NCBI GenBank assembly: GCA_015501075.1
Contig: JADNYJ010000111.1
Coordinates: 62,001-126,000, forward strand
Direction: 5' to 3'
Length of the DNA stretch: 64,000 bases
Source: Gymnopilus junonius
Taxonomy: Eukaryota; Basidiomycota; Agaricomycetes; Agaricales; Galerinaceae
Shown here: positions 35,100-48,060 of the stretch, piece after piece
Layout of the letters: each line of letters begins with the position of its first letter
Position numbering within the stretch: position 1 is the stretch's first letter
Program-made: the position numbers and the translations under genes
Notes under the pieces: model-generated
Database searches by the model: none
Told to the model about the DNA's origin: nothing
Seen by the model: the letters and a program-made list of their open reading frames with translations, nothing else

Positions 35100-38000
35100 A
35101 TGCCTGCCACTCCTAAACGGGACGGCGACTTTCCCGCCACCTCCATCGGTAGATCCTCAGGATCCCGACTCCACCTTCATGCTGCATCGTCATCGACACA
35201 CGAGGCGCATGCACACCCGCTATTGTCGCCTGGACGATCGTCCTCACCTACTCCATCAGAGCAACCTCACTCGGGAATGTCACCCCCAACCACCAACGTC
35301 AACTCCAATGGAGGACTAGGGCCGCAGAAATACATCCCCTATACCCCCCGCCAACGTGTCACACCTACTACAACCACCACTACTGTGCACCCCTCTACTG
35401 CCTCACCGCAGCATGGTTCTCACCAGGGAGGAGGGGATGCAACGAGTAAGCTGCAACTTATGCATTTGAAAGCAGCCGCACAGGCTATTGGGTTGGACAG
35501 TGGCACTCTCGGGTGGACGATGCTTGAGCGGCTGGTGATGAACGTACACGGGGAGGGCGAGCAAGAGGAGGAAGGCTGGACGGTTGTCTGGAATACTATT
35601 ACGAGTGGCAAGGTTTGCATTTATGATCTGCCATTTTATGAAGATTTACTGAATTTTCTGCTTTCTAGGCGACATTATTACTGCCCTTAGAAACAGCTTT
35701 TACGCATGAGAAAATCACGGCTGACTTTTTCAAAGACCACATCGTCCTCTGCGACAGCCCATCTCGAAAGGATTCATCTATTGTCACTTTTTCTGGTCTT
35801 CGCGGTATTTAGAAGAGTATGTCGTTGATTCTATACGAACCTTCCAATATCTTAATATCATGTCCACAGCGAAACCCTAACATTCCGCTCAACAATCAGT
35901 ACTCACTCCAAACTATTCCACGACCTACTCACTCCAAGCACACGAACCACCGCTCTGAGCCTCTTACCTCCTTTACCACTCCCTATCTCCCCTTCGGAAC
36001 TTCACTCATCTTCAACAATATCATTAACATCAATCCTTACCATACCTATACCAAGCACAACTCCCTACACCTCCTCCACGTACCCACATCTCAATGTTCC
36101 GTCACACTCGTCCTCTCTTCCACTGCCGCCGCGTTCCTTGCAACAAGCGAATACTAAACCTCCACTTCCTCCGAGGCCTCTAAACACCCCGTAGCCGGCT
36201 CATCCGCCCCCTCAAACACCACAACAATCTCAGCAGCCTCCCGGATACCCAACCCCTTTGCGTCTCTTTTCGGTGGGAACAGCGCCTCCAATTCCAAGTC
36301 TTCATCACCTGCACCAGCAGCTCTATCTCTATCTGTTCCTTCATCCCCTCCTACCTCCCTCCGGAATCTTGACACTTCTGCCTCCGCCATCGACACACAT
36401 CCCTCAACCTCAGGAGTAATCGAAATCTCAGCGTTCACTATCGATCGCAGGATAGTAAGGAAGGAAATAGCCAAAGAGGTCAATAAGGCTTTAAAGAACG
36501 AGCTCAAAGCTCTGTTAGCAGCATCGATTGCGCAACCATCGGCAGGCACGACCAACGCCGTGCCTGTGCCTATCCCAGGATGGGTCGTCGAGCGCGTCCT
36601 GGACCTCACGAAAGAGTGGTTTCCCTTCGTTAAGAAACCTTCCACTATCGGGTCGCCCTTGAGGAAGAGTCATTCCGGATCTGGTAATTCCAGCTCGAGC
36701 GGGAAAGAGGGCGGAGACGAGAAAGGCTGGACTGTGAATCTGATGGAAGAGAACCCGGAGGATGTCGCACAGAAATTGCAGGATTTTTATTTTATGCTGG
36801 AGCAGGATATGAGAGCTGGTGGGACGCCTTTTATTTCCAGGCGGAAAGAGCGTGAAAAAGAGAAGGAGAGGAAGGACAGAGAGAAGGAAGACAAGCACAC
36901 AGAGAAAGAAAAGGAAGGGTCAGGCGGGGAAGAAGAAGCTCAAGACCGCGAAAAACGCGTCTTGGAACGTCTTGAAGGCGAGAGCAGGATTAGAGATGTT
37001 ATGGAGGCCGTTGAGCGTGTTGTCACATCCCTCTTCTACGACAGGTTTGTCTCTCGTTTCTCAGAACACACTTTTGGCTTATTGTGCGGTTTTTATTCCA
37101 TTTAATGTCAAAGATTATTCATGCAAGCCACTACAGACGACGCTTCGCACGACGAAGCTCTTTCCAACCGCATCGCTGCACTGAATATGCTCGATCTTAG
37201 CCTGCGGCATCTCGGAATCCAGGTCGGCTCTTCCTCGCTATCGCCTACCAACGGTGACAGCGATGAAGAAGAGGCGGAGGTGGACGTCGTTGTGAAAGCT
37301 TGTGGTGAGAGTGAGTACAATGTTTTTCTCTTCCGCCTCTGTTCAAGTCATTGTGGGCGAGCTTAGTTGGATTGTACGCTGACAGTCATCTTTTTCGAAC
37401 TATAGTACTCACCCAGCTAGACACATGTCGTTCTCCATCGGATAAAGCTGCTGTTCTGGTTGCTGCTCATAAGGTCGTTGTTGGTGCGTCTACTTGCCCT
37501 TTCGTTCTATTACCAACATCAATAGCTTAACAATTTTTGCCCTTTTTAGATGGATTGTCCAGATTGCCTCCAATTCGACTTATTTCGGAAAACGACGAGA
37601 ACAACCGAAATGAACTGGAAAGAAAGGGCGGATATGATGAGGAAGAAGAGCTAAAGACTGCTAAACCGACTTCATCCACCTTCGCAGCAGCAGCAGCTGC
37701 GGCTCAATCATCACCCAAGAAGGCTGACTCGGAAGGGACGTCAACATCGGAGTTGGGTGTCGGTGCTGACACGTCTGGCACGACGACCCCCGCTCCGGAA
37801 GGGACGTCCGACATAGCTTCTGCTGCTGCTGCAGGAGCTAGTGACTCCCTTCCATCTAAACCCAAAGCGCCACCACCACCTCTCCCTATTGACTCCTCAC
37901 AACCCTCCATCCCTTCCTCCCAAGCTCAATCATCTCACCAACACCCCCAGCTATCTCCTGTCCCCTCCAAATCCAAATCCAACCGCAAGCAAGACCCAAC

Positions 38001-39405
38001 CCCCGTATCAGGCGACGTTCTCCTCCCCCTCATCATCTTCTCCGTTGTCAAATCCAACCCGCCGCATTTGGTGTCGAATCTCCTCTTTACTCAAAGATTT
38101 AGGAATCAGTCAGTGGGCGGGGAAGAGAGCTATTGCTTGATAAACCTCATGGCCGTTGCTGAGTTTTTAGAGAATGTGGATATGGCGGGTCTGGGTCTTG
38201 GGGAGGTTGATAAAGTCGTTAGGTGGGTATTTCTTGTTTTCTTACTTACTTAGTTGCTCTTTTGTCATGGGGCTAACCCACGTTCATATTGTCCCTTAGC
38301 ACGGCTGATCTCACCCCGATTCCACTCACTCGAAGCCCAGTAACCGCCGAAACGCCTCTCGAACCCGTGGACGGCCTTCCAGGCAGCCTCAGAGGCCGCG
38401 TCGGCCAACAAGTCGATGCCATAGCCGACTCTGCTAACAAAGTAATCAGCGGGGTCGTCGATTCCTCCTTTGGGATTTTACGCTCCTTCATGCCCGATCC
38501 GACGAAATCGCCTGCGCTGCCAAGTTCTGGCAATGGGAGGCTTACGCCTAATGGAGCAGCGGCTGCAGGGATGTCAACAGGCTTTGGATTGCTGAGGAGG
38601 GAGAGTGGGTTCTCGATTGCTAGTCTGGCTGCTTCGTTGCCCGTTTCGATACCTGGAAGAGCCAGGTCGATTACCGGCGGAGGGGAGGAAGCGGGTCAGC
38701 AGTTGGTGACGGTTTCGAGACCCTCGTCTGTCAAGTCTTTCAAGGCGAAGTCTTTGAGAGTTAAGGTTGGAGGTAGCGACGAGGAGGAGGATGACGATGA
38801 GAGTATGGATGATGAGGATAGCGAGCATGATCGAGCCAGTGAGGATGGTGAGGTGAGCAACGCTAGTGCAGATGAAGGAGAAGAGGATGGGAGTGCAGCT
38901 GAGGATGGGGAGGGATATATTACTGGGGGAGGTGACACAAGGAGTATCAGGAGTTTTGAGAGTATGCTCAGTGCGAGTCGCCAGGGTAGCAGAGGCGAGA
39001 ATAAGAGCAGGATGTCTAAAGCAAGAAAGAGCCTTTCAGATCGATTGGCCAGTGTTTCTGCTCTTGCTGGTCGGAAGGTATGTTTTTCATTCATATCACC
39101 TATTTACACAGTTTTGCTTATTGTTATCTATCCTATTGATCTAGACTTCACCACCTCCAAGTTCTCGCCGCTCTTCTCTCCTTCTTCAACCCCGACCAAC
39201 AGCAGGCAGCCCACCAGCCTCACCCCGCGTTGCCTCTCCTTCGCCGATTTTGAATCACCCAATGTCGCTACGCCTGCCTCCTCCTAAGCAAAGATTCATG
39301 GAGTGTACGCCTGATGATCTGCGCTTGTCAGAGGTTGGAGAGCTATTGAGGGAGTACAGGAGGTTGGTGGAGGGCGTGAGGGCTGCAGGAGGGTTTGATG
39401 AATGA
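35100..39405 (+). CDS. VPS9-domain protein (Rab5-family guanine nucleotide exchange factor)
   Basis: Exons 35100-35612, 35669-35816, 35870-37044, 37114-37310, 37406-37483, 37550-38222, 38300-39077 and 39145-39405. The VPS9 core spans exons 5-6: SDKAAVLVAAHKVVVDGL, then GDVLLPLIIFSVVKSNPPHL (38008-38067), HLVSNLLFTQRF, and a GGEESYCLINLMAVAEFLEN helix. It carries the conserved Asp and the Pro-Pro motif of GEFs for Vps21/Rab5 GTPases, which act in endosome-to-vacuole traffic. The N-terminal third is Pro/Ser-rich, a KEREKEKERKDREKEDK coiled stretch lies near 36850, and the tail after 38780 is very acidic. Two single-base shifts (GG at 35804-35805, CCCC at 36187-36190) must be corrected to keep frame; everything else is in phase. 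About 1280 residues. Confidence 0.8.
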
Positions 39406-39654
39406 GATTTGCGGCATTGGGTATTGAGAGTCTGCTTTCAACTCTGTCATGTTCTGTCTTTTTTTCATTGGTTCTGGGTTCAGAGAGAGCGTAATCTAGA
39501 GCGAAGTATTTTTTTATCTGACATGTTCGGGACTCGAACTCGCGGATCTTTAGCCCTGAGGCCCTGATAAACCCGATTTGGTCTTATCTTCATTACGAGA
39601 CTCCGTCACATCATCGGATGTGCACCGCATTATGGCGTAGCTAGAGCAGTGGGC

Positions 39655-39664
39655 TTTATAAGAG
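39655..39664 (+). promoter_or_regulatory. Possible TATA box of the I9 inhibitor gene
   Basis: CTTTATAAGAGG lies about 100 bp upstream of the ATG at 39763, a usual distance for a fungal TATA element with a short leader. Position and sequence are the only support. Confidence 0.4.
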
Positions 39665-39762
39665 GCACCGTACTGCGCTTTCATCGTTACCACTACCACT
39701 TCAACCACCCCACCTTTATTGTCAAGTACCAACCATACATTCCGACCAAACTATTTAACGAA

Positions 39763-40248
39763 ATGTCTGAAAAGTGCGTATCGATGACGCAGAGTATAAA
39801 ATAGGGGCTAATCACCTCCTCTTTCGCAACCTTCTTGGTCTGCAGAGTCATCATTGTTTTCAAGGACGATGTCACCCCGGAGCAAGTCAGCAAGTACGCT
39901 GAGGAAGTTAAGCAATCTGGTGAGCCTAGTTGATACTTCGATCCCTTGTCACAATTGGAATGCTGATTCCGGATCTTTGTTATCTAGGCGGAACAGTCAA
40001 CAGGCAGTTTGATTCTGATATCTTAAACGTACGTCGAGATCTATGGCACATCTATAGGTCATAAATTTCCTAACCTGTAATCTAGGGCTTCTCTGCTACC
40101 GTTTCTGAGTCTTTCCTCAGCAACTTCAAGAGTGTGCAAGCTGGCGCCATCAGCTACATCGGTGCGTTCAATTAAACACGCCCATCCTGCCAAGGAAAAC
40201 TTACCCTGAATTTTTGTAGAGCCCGATAGCATTGTTACTACTCAGTGA
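39763..40248 (+). CDS. Peptidase inhibitor I9-type small protein
   Basis: Five exons (39763-39773, 39848 to about 39919, about 39989-40029, about 40087-40161, 40220-40248) splice into a ~75-residue protein. It starts MSEKVIIVFKDDVTPEQVSK and ends EPDSIVTTQ. The layout (VIIVFK, GG..NRQFDS, GFSATVSESFLSNFK, the SIVTTQ end) is that of the subtilisin propeptide/I9 fold. That fold includes Pleurotus protease A inhibitor 1 and yeast Pbi2, which blocks vacuolar protease B and, as part of LMA1, supports vacuole fusion. There is no signal peptide, so it is likely cytosolic or vacuolar. It is the right size for the family and undamaged. It sits 360 bp after a VPS9 gene, another vacuolar-traffic function, though linkage may be chance. 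Confidence 0.85.
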
Positions 40249-40807
40249 TTTGGTCGATCGTCGGCCCCGGAATTCAGGAAGATTTTATTTGGAAATTTGC
40301 TATTGAACTTTGTTGAATTCGGATCCAAGGACGGTCTATGAAAGATTTATTTGATTTTAATTGAGCATGGAAAGTTGTGCAAACATAATTGTTAAAATCG
40401 TCATTTCCTCTTAATCCTGCACCCAATCACGCAGAATCAGCGATTTTCTAGCAATATTTATATTGGCTTTGGATTCTAAACCCGGAGATCAATCTTTCTC
40501 CCTTTCTTGTGTAAATCATCGATGGGCATGAACAAAGGCCCCGAGTCTTGTCACGGCGGGCAAGCAATTGTCCAAATGCCTCAATATGAGCATTTACATG
40601 CAAGAAATTCCACACTTTGGGTCGGTTGGACATTCGTTTGCGCGCCGTGTACATACATATATATATTGTTGATTCCACAATGACACGAACACATGACTCT
40701 CAGAGATGCTATAAGTGGGAGTCAACGAACCGACTTCTTATCTCAAAACTCAACTCAAACTTCAACCCAAGTTTAATTCTTTTGCTTTCAAGCACATATT
40801 CCAGGAC
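40249..40807. other. Intergenic region before paralogue 1
   Basis: No gene supported. It holds the 3' region of the I9 gene and the promoter of the next + strand gene. Confidence 0.35.
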
Positions 40808-41950
40808 ATGACTGGTCGTGGTCGTAAAAGTGAGTTGGGATGCTTTCCACTTTTTCCTAATATTCCCTACTTACTGCCATGTTGTCACTGGTCAGAAAAC
40901 CCGTTCGGATATATACATCACAAATCATGGGTTGATTGAGCCGTGTTTGCTGTCTTCAGCAGGTTACTTACAGAGCTTTTTTACCAACAGTCTCTGCAAT
41001 TACTCGAGGTCCTTGGCATTTCTTGTGACTCAAAAGAATCTGAGGAATTGAAGGTACTCCTTTCCGCACTCCTATGCATGCGTAGAAGCCTGGCTAATCC
41101 CCTTCTAGGCTTTTCTCAAAGTATTGCGCTTGAAGCATCTTGATCTACGTATATCGGCAGCTACTCAGAAGGGTGCTCTCAAACAAATTGAGAAATGCGT
41201 GCGCGACCCTGAGATCACTTGTGTAGCTTGGTCTACTCACTAGAATCCTATTGCTCCACAGCTTTTGAATAAGTACCCTGGCCTGTTCGACTGTGGTTCA
41301 GACAAAGAGAAGAGGTTGTATTTTGCCATTCACGCAATTATGACGCAACATAATTCGACTCGCAATAATACCCTTCAGAATGTTGCAAGGAAGGAGAACA
41401 TGAGGGAGTACTCGGCGCCAAAGCGGGGATCAGACACTCTTTATAAAGTGGGTGCTCGGTTATCCGTTCAATAAAATGCCTCCCACTCAAGTGAATAAAC
41501 ACAGGACGATACCACGTCCCCTCTTCAGCCACGAATTAATACTAGGTCTGGTAAGATTAGGACGTCTGCAAGTTGCACTTTTTCGACCCTTACTCTATGA
41601 GTACTGCAGTGACAAAGACTCAGAAGCCAGGGCCAGCTCCTCGGGCAAAAAAATACGTTGCAAGAGCCAGACCACTCCTTGAAAACGACATAAACAGACC
41701 CGATATTGCCGGAGCAGCAGTAGTGCATGAATTTCTCAAGACGTGCCATCCTCCTATGGACCACTACTTGTCAGCCTTTATCAAATTCGGTTGTTCAACT
41801 GAAAGCCACCTACGTTCCTTCGCCAAATTCAACCAAGAGAAAAAATATGGCATTCTGAAGGAGCTTCTGGCTGCTCATCCTGTGACGGAAGGTTTCACCG
41901 AGATGGATGTCGCTGTTTTAGAGAATCAACTTGAAGTGTACTACTTGTGA
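40808..41950 (+). CDS. Paralogue 1 of the PPMDH/FGCTTE family (uncharacterised)
   Basis: Short first exon from ATG 40808 (MTGRGRK, 22 nt, GTGAGT donor). Next come an exon with LTELFYQQSLQLLEVLGIS (about 40970-41053), an exon with AFLKVLRLKHLDLRISAA (41109-41198), one with LLNKYPGLFDCGSDKEKRLY (41262-41449), and a last exon to TGA at 41948-41950. The last exon carries FLKTCHPPMDHYLSAFIKFG, CSTESHLRSFAKF and FTEMDVAVLENQLEVYYL. The C-terminal block is predicted helical, somewhat SAM-like in spacing (inference). The basic middle (PRAKKYVARARP) could be a nuclear signal. It is convergent with paralogue 2, 93 bp apart. The join from exon 1 to exon 2 is not in phase with the obvious acceptor, so either another small exon or an indel exists. 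No known function. Confidence 0.65.
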
Positions 41951-42043
41951 TGGGCTAATGTATTCGACTACAATGCGCTAGAGTGGGCAGCCGTGCAAAT
42001 ATAATTGAATTAATAGCGTACGAGTATAAATGAGCATATTTAG

Positions 42044-43082
42044 TTAGGAAAAGTAGGAGATGAAATAGTCGTCTAAAATCGCTATATCCATTTCTGTTGG
42101 CCCCACCTCACCCACGTAAGTAGATAACATCCTCCTTAAAGTCGTGTTTCTTATCTTCGGTGTAAACACAGCGATTGACCGCAGGTATTGATCCGTTGTA
42201 CACCCAAAATTAATGAACGCTGTGAAAAAGCGATCCATGGGGGGCTCGCATCTTTCTAGAAAGTGGCGAATAACAGCATGCCGAGACGATTGTTCAGGCG
42301 GTTGAATCACAGCTTCAGAAAGTGCCATTCGACTCCGGGTCGTACTAACGACGATCACCTTGAAGACAGAAAATACATAGAGAAGCTGGGGAGCTGAATA
42401 GGTTGGATTACGCACCTCATCTGAGCCATCTGAATCTGACTTCTGCGAGATCCGTTTAATGATCAGTAAGGAATTAAAATGTTATGACCCCAAAGCTCAC
42501 TACATCCGACATATCAATGAAATTAGGATCTCGATTTTTGCCCAAGCTTGCGTTCCTCCTCCTCTTAGCATAAAGGATTTCGCAGACAGCTTGGACGGCT
42601 AAATATAATTTCTTCTCTTTGTCGTCTTTGTCGAATAAGTCCGGAAATTCCTTCTCGAGCTACATTGATACATGACTCCAGGAACCCATTTGTAGTTGAG
42701 GAAGTCGAATGATATACCTTCGCTCTGATCTTATCGAGTGCCGTATTTTGAGCTGATGGCGGGAGTGCAACATCAAGGTACTCTTGTTCCAAAGCCTTGA
42801 AAGCCGTCTAGTACAAATGATTAGTTCCCTTAGTCTCATTACAATATAAAAATGCTGCGAAATACCCTGAGATACCCAAAACGCGCAGGTGTTGCTGGTA
42901 TGCCGAGAACCTTGAGTAATTGTAAGAACTATTACTTCCACTTAGTAGGCAATTGGTCATGAGAGAATCCGTTAGACCCACTGCCGATTTATTACGATCG
43001 ATTCCAAATCTGGAGCCTCGAGTAATGCAGTTAGGGTCATATTGATGTAATCACGCAAAAGTATTGACTTACTTCGAGGCAT
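42044..43082 (-). CDS. Paralogue 2 of the PPMDH/FGCTTE family
   Basis: ATG at 43082 gives a 10-nt first exon (MPR) before GTAAGT. Later exons carry LLKVLGIPATPARFGYL (about 42920-42868), TAFKALEQEYLDVALPPSAQ (42807-42718), LEKEFPDLFDKDDKEKKLYL (about 42663-42510), SDSDGSDE (about 42443-42416) and the last exon 42358-42044. The last exon has FLERCEPPMDRFFTAFINFG, CTTDQYLRSIAVF and PTEMDIAILDDYFISYF. Block order and intron positions match the other paralogues. The join into LLKVLGIP is not clean, so the N-terminal 30-40 residues are uncertain. It is convergent with paralogue 1. Function unknown; no membrane or catalytic motif. Confidence 0.65.
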
Positions 43083-44136
43083 TACTCGTAGGGCGATGGT
43101 GTAGTCTGCTGAGGGAAGTATTGGGTCGATTCTCAGGGTGCATAGTTGAATTTGAAACTATATAAACCCGCTCCCTCACCGATCATGTGAATAGACTTAA
43201 TAAACTTTATAAAGTGCGTCGCGCAATTGAAACTAATTGAAATCAACAAACTTTCGTCACGACACCATGTGTACACGATTATATTAATAGACAAGAACAT
43301 TCGAACCGTGTCAATAGTTTGCTGAGGTTATTTATCCAAGAATACCACCTTATACTCAGTAGGTAAATCCCTTTGTTGAGGCAAGTAGAAAGAAGAGGAC
43401 CTGATTATACCGAGGTTTAGCGGGCGCACAATGGGTCAACTCCGGTTCCAATTCCGTTACGACTTCCGAGGGATCATACTATTTTTAGAACGCATCCTAG
43501 CATCACCTCGTCAGTTTGACACGAAGTTGAATCTGGTGCTAAATAAGGGCCCGTCCGGGACCAGAATGCGGCATTCTCAGTCGCATTCTGGGCCTATATT
43601 AGGTAGATCAAATTTTGATGACAACGATCACATGCCTCGAGAATCTCGTGCATATATGTGACCACTGTGACCTGAAGCTTGCCTGAAGCGAGCCGTAAAT
43701 CCCGCGTTAGGGTTGAGCTTCCTCTCTACAGTAGAGTTGGGGCGCTCAACGATGTTCCAACTTTTAGCATGCCAACCCCCTCCCCGATCATGTGAGTTGG
43801 CGCGTCGCGCAAATCAATAACCACGATTGATAGTCCGCACCACATCCAGTGCACCCCCATACAAGTACAAAGCTTAAGTTGCAAGGTATAAATAGAAAAA
43901 GCATCCGAACCGTATGGGCAGTTCAGCGAAGGTACCTACTTATAACTAAGCAGCTAATTAGCACCATCAAGTCAAGGGAAAGGAGACAAGCATATGCTCG
44001 TAAGAGCTTGGTAAAAGCTCCCTTCTCAGCCCGTTCCGACGTTCTGAACCATTTAACGGATCAACACATGAACTATTTTTAGAACGAATGAACGAACGAT
44101 ACACAAAAATTTGTTCAGAAGTTTCAGGCTAGGGTA
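43083..44136. other. Gene-free spacer
   Basis: It holds the upstream region of paralogue 2 and the 3' flank of the methyltransferase gene. Short + strand frames at 43431-43661 and 43849-44082 have no supporting features. Confidence 0.35.
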
Positions 44137-47100
44137 TTATGAATTATACAGCAGGGCTGAAAATGTCCTGTCGACTTTTACCGCTTCATAAATTCTGAAG
44201 CTCCGAACATGCGTAAAATTATACGTCAAGGTACCGTTCATGAGAGTAGGTGTAACGGAGGTGGAAGGAGTACCACGCTCAGATGGTGACTCCTCAAGGG
44301 CGTGACTTCCAGAATTTTGGCCGCCTGACTGGCTGTTTGAAAAAGGGGACCAATGTGGAAAGCCAAGACGATATGGAAGAAAACTAGAAAAAAATGGCGA
44401 ATCAATATGAAATGACAACGGAGGTAGAAAAAATGATCACATACGCTTCGTAATCCCTCAAAACTTCCAACATTGACAATTCATCTATTTCCTCGTCCAT
44501 GACGTCTAAGGCGTGCTCCACCAAAAATTCTTTGCAGGATAAAAGTAGTCGTGGATATCTAGTTGCGTGAATACCAATCTCCGCCTGATCCATCGGAAGC
44601 AGTGTTGAAGGCTGTAATACAAGACCAACACTAGATCCACCATCTAGAGAAGTTAGGCCGAGATGCATAGCGCACATCTCTCGTCCAAAACCAAAGACAT
44701 CATTCATTAGTCCTGGAATGAAGTCGCTCGAATCCATCCTGATGTCGAAGTTCTGCAACAACATATGATCGAATAGGCCTTCCAAGTTCTTTGATGACTC
44801 GATGGCATTACTCCATGAGACGGAGGTAATGTGAGAGTACCTGCTACTTCCAGAGCCTCGCGAATGGTACTGCTTTGCGTCAACGCCGCTGTCAGAATCT
44901 GGTCTGTTTATGGTGCCCGTGTCGTCAACATCAGCCTCTTCTTCCACGGGGCCAAGTTCATGGATATTCGGATCTACGACGTCGTCGTCTGTTGATATGA
45001 CAGATGGAGTGTGTCCCGTAGAGGCGACATTGTAAATACTTGACGTCCTGCTCAATGATGCAGATGGAATGTTGATGATCAATTGAGGAACGATCGCTGA
45101 AGGTGAATCAGAACTATGTCCGACAGTTGGGCCACCAAGCGATGAAGATTTCAAGCGGTAAGGATAGACCACTGCGTCGTCGATCAATTCTAGCCTCCCA
45201 CCAGTTGCTAGGACTCGATGAACCTCTTGCAGTACAACCCTCCACAGTTCTGACGTGATGCAGAGGCTGAGGCACGACATCCGCACTAAATCAAAGGTCT
45301 CGTCACTGAAAGGGAGTTTGTATTGAAGGCTGTTGTAAAGAAATTAGGAAGACTCATTTCTGGAAAGGATAAGCCTCTCACGCACAAGTTTCCCTGGACG
45401 AAACTAACATTTCCAATGACACCATGCTCGATTGACCGAGACAGCAATCCTTGCGAGATATCCACCATGTCATATCCGATAATCTTTGTCCCGTATCCTT
45501 TCCAGGCGACAGCTGCATCGATCATCCAATTCCTGAATAACAACGATTAGAATATGAATTTAAAGTATCGTATGTTCTTACCCTTGTCCACAACCAAGGT
45601 CGAGCACGGACATAGGTGGTATATTGCCATAGTTGTAGAAAGTCGGATTGCTTGTCGGATTGAGCTTCGCCAGGAGTTTAGTGGTGTACAGGTCGCTACA
45701 GCATTCAGACGTCAGTTCGGAAAAGTCAGTGTAGAACACATGCCTACCTTTCAAGTAAGGTCGGATTAAACGGGTCGAAAGGATAGGTACCAATGTGCGT
45801 CCTGGTAGGCGGCGTGTACTCCTGGCTTTCAGTATGAGTAAGGTCTGAACTCCCATCGTACTCTGGGACATTTTCCAGTTGAGAGGGCAGCTGAGAACCC
45901 TGGACATCCCCTCCTATCGGGGAGATCGTGTCGAATTCCATTGTTTGTCGAGCAGGAAGCTTCCCTTTCTTCTTCTTGAGAGATATTCCCATGAATTGCC
46001 GTCCCTTTCTCCCATCATCACCTGTCTTCTTGTCCTTATCAAAGCGATTTTTCGCGATCATAGATGGCTTGGAAGGTTGTGCACGCGAACGTCCTACCGG
46101 AAAGACATAACCAGATGGTGGTACAACAGAATCGATGTTTCCTCCTTTGGCTTTGCCGGACCCGGTTGAAAATTTTGCATTTGACTCATTACTAAGTGCG
46201 GACGGGCTCTCGGAAATTGCTGGGCCAGGAAGATTAATATGTTCAGCAGAAATAGGCCTCCGTGATGAGCTGGAGGAACCAGAAGCTATTGACTTTGCAG
46301 GATTGGACCTAACAGAACTAGGTCGTCGAGGAGATGACGGTCTAGGAGACGGACTGTTATTTCTCCCACGGCTCCAGTACCTCCTATTGTAATCATCTGA
46401 CGGGGCTGACTGGGGGGACTGGGAGGATTGGGAATATGTAAGCACAATAGGGTTTGAAGACGACGATGAAGGATAAGATGGGCTGCCGTAACTGTACTGG
46501 TTCGAAACCTGGAGGCGCGGTAAAGCATGTCCTGCCGGGGTAATGCAAGAGTAGAATAAGTAGGAGTAGGCGAGCTAGTTCTAGTAGATGAAGATGAGGA
46601 TTGCATCCTAAACGATGATTTGGTGGATTGAGCAACGAAGATTGCAATTGCAAAGGCGTCGGGACAGGCGAGGCATAGCTTGGTGGTGCGGGGATTTTCG
46701 AAATGGTTTCCACACTTGAAGAATATTGAGTAAAAGCCTGAGGGATAGCCGGTAGGGGACGCCTGCTTTGCAGTCCCAAACTGTGGTCAGGCAGTGGTGG
46801 CTGATAAGATGGTGAAATGGGTGGAGGAGGCTGATACGACGCTTCGATGTACGGACCAGCGGAATATTGGCCTTTCGTAGAAAGGGTAGATACGGCATGT
46901 GCTGCCTGGTCGAGACGGTCTTGCGGTACTATGTTGCTGGATATTTGGGGTGCTTCGATGTCCAAACTCACTTGTGAATGATACGGGGTGGTGTTCGCAG
47001 AGTCGTGGACGATACGAGGGTCATTAGGGTGCTCGATTTGAATGTTGACAGCTTTCGAAGATTTAAAGCGTGAAAGAAACCCTTTTGGAGGATCCGACGG

Positions 47101-47163
47101 GCGTTTGTCGTCCTTATCTCCTCCGATAAGACGTTTCCTTCCAGCGGCAGCTCTTGACGACAT
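44137..47163 (-). CDS. SAM-dependent methyltransferase with long disordered N-terminus
   Basis: Exons 47163-45748, 45695-45582, 45532-45386, 45305-44445 and 44383-44137. The first ~460 residues are Ser/Pro-rich and basic (MSSRAAAGRKRLIGGDKDDK ... FMGISLKKKKGKLPARQ). The class I Rossmann domain follows: motif I VLDLGCGQG spans exons 2-3, the acidic strand is KIIGYDMVD, then DETFDLVRMSCLSL, and the post-core VLATGGRLELIDDAVVYPY. The layout resembles fungal cytosolic/nuclear methyltransferases of the UbiE/LaeA-like type; the substrate cannot be inferred. A Ser-rich insert and a C-terminal extension lie downstream. Two single-base shifts (AAA run at 46619-46621, CCCC run at 46537-46540, forward-strand positions) must be corrected for one continuous frame. 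The gene sits inside the paralogue cluster. Confidence 0.75.
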
Positions 47164-48060
47164 ATCAAACTTGAAGGCGAGTCATAGTCAAATACCAAGT
47201 GGTTTCCTGAGTAGACTTTTTGGAAATCGTCAGCTAATTTTCAAGAAGACTGAAGTTAAAGTCGTGGGTAAGAGAAATCAGAGGTCGTGCTCAGGAATCA
47301 AGGTGACTGAACCTACTGGCAGCCTTCTGCAGATGTGTACGTAAGAACGGCCGCACCACACCCTCTTGAATATAATGATAACTTTGACGTTATATAAATT
47401 CTAGCCTGCCTGCCTTCATTGGTAAATGGACCTTGTCAACGGTAAGGAATGTCTTTTGCATTTGGAAGAAACATACTTTAGAGCTCACGAAAAAGGTTCG
47501 GAATTGGAATAGCCTGCCGCATCAATATACCCCTTGGGAAGCTGTCGATATGCTTGACATTTGGCGGACGTTGATATTCGGGAACTGGGAGGAATTTTCT
47601 GAATTACCAAGGTTGTCAATCTGGTTGTGAACAAGGCACCTGGCATTGGGCGCTGATAATTTTCTGATCACGTTTAAATCTGATGCGTGTTGTCCTGACA
47701 AATCCTCCAAGTCGGACCGAGGCCGTCTATCTCTTAACGCCTTACTTGGAAGCCACTTCATACGGCGGGTGGTATATGATATCGATTATGTCCTCGAAAA
47801 CATATGCACCGACTGTCCAGAATGTCGATGGAGGAGCAACTATGTTACGACCAACATTGCTTGTGCTATATATAGGTATAAGACCTCGACCTCGCTCCGC
47901 TTCGGCCAAAGAACAGGTCCAAGTGGATTCGCGGAATGAGAGGGACAAAAGGATAGACCAAAAAAGGGGATGTGCAAACAGATGTACATGAATTCACGAC
48001 ATCTGGCAAGATATAAGTATATCTCAACTACTGGTAAGTATCCGTAGGAAAGAGTACATG
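47164..48060. other. Spacer between methyltransferase start and paralogue 3 end
   Basis: It holds the methyltransferase promoter and the 3' region of paralogue 3. Frames at 47433-47630 and 47646-47939 show no domain or splice support. Confidence 0.35.

Noticed and set aside
39515..39615. Antisense tRNA-like sequence (CGGGACTCGAACTCGCGG resembles an inverted T-arm)
   Set aside because: A weak 7-bp acceptor pairing can be drawn on the - strand, but the T-stem has mismatches and no anticodon stem forms, so at most it is a degenerate tRNA relic or chance.
43431..44082. Two + strand frames between paralogue 2 and the methyltransferase
   Set aside because: No family resemblance or splice context; tested as possible extra paralogues and found to lack both signature blocks.
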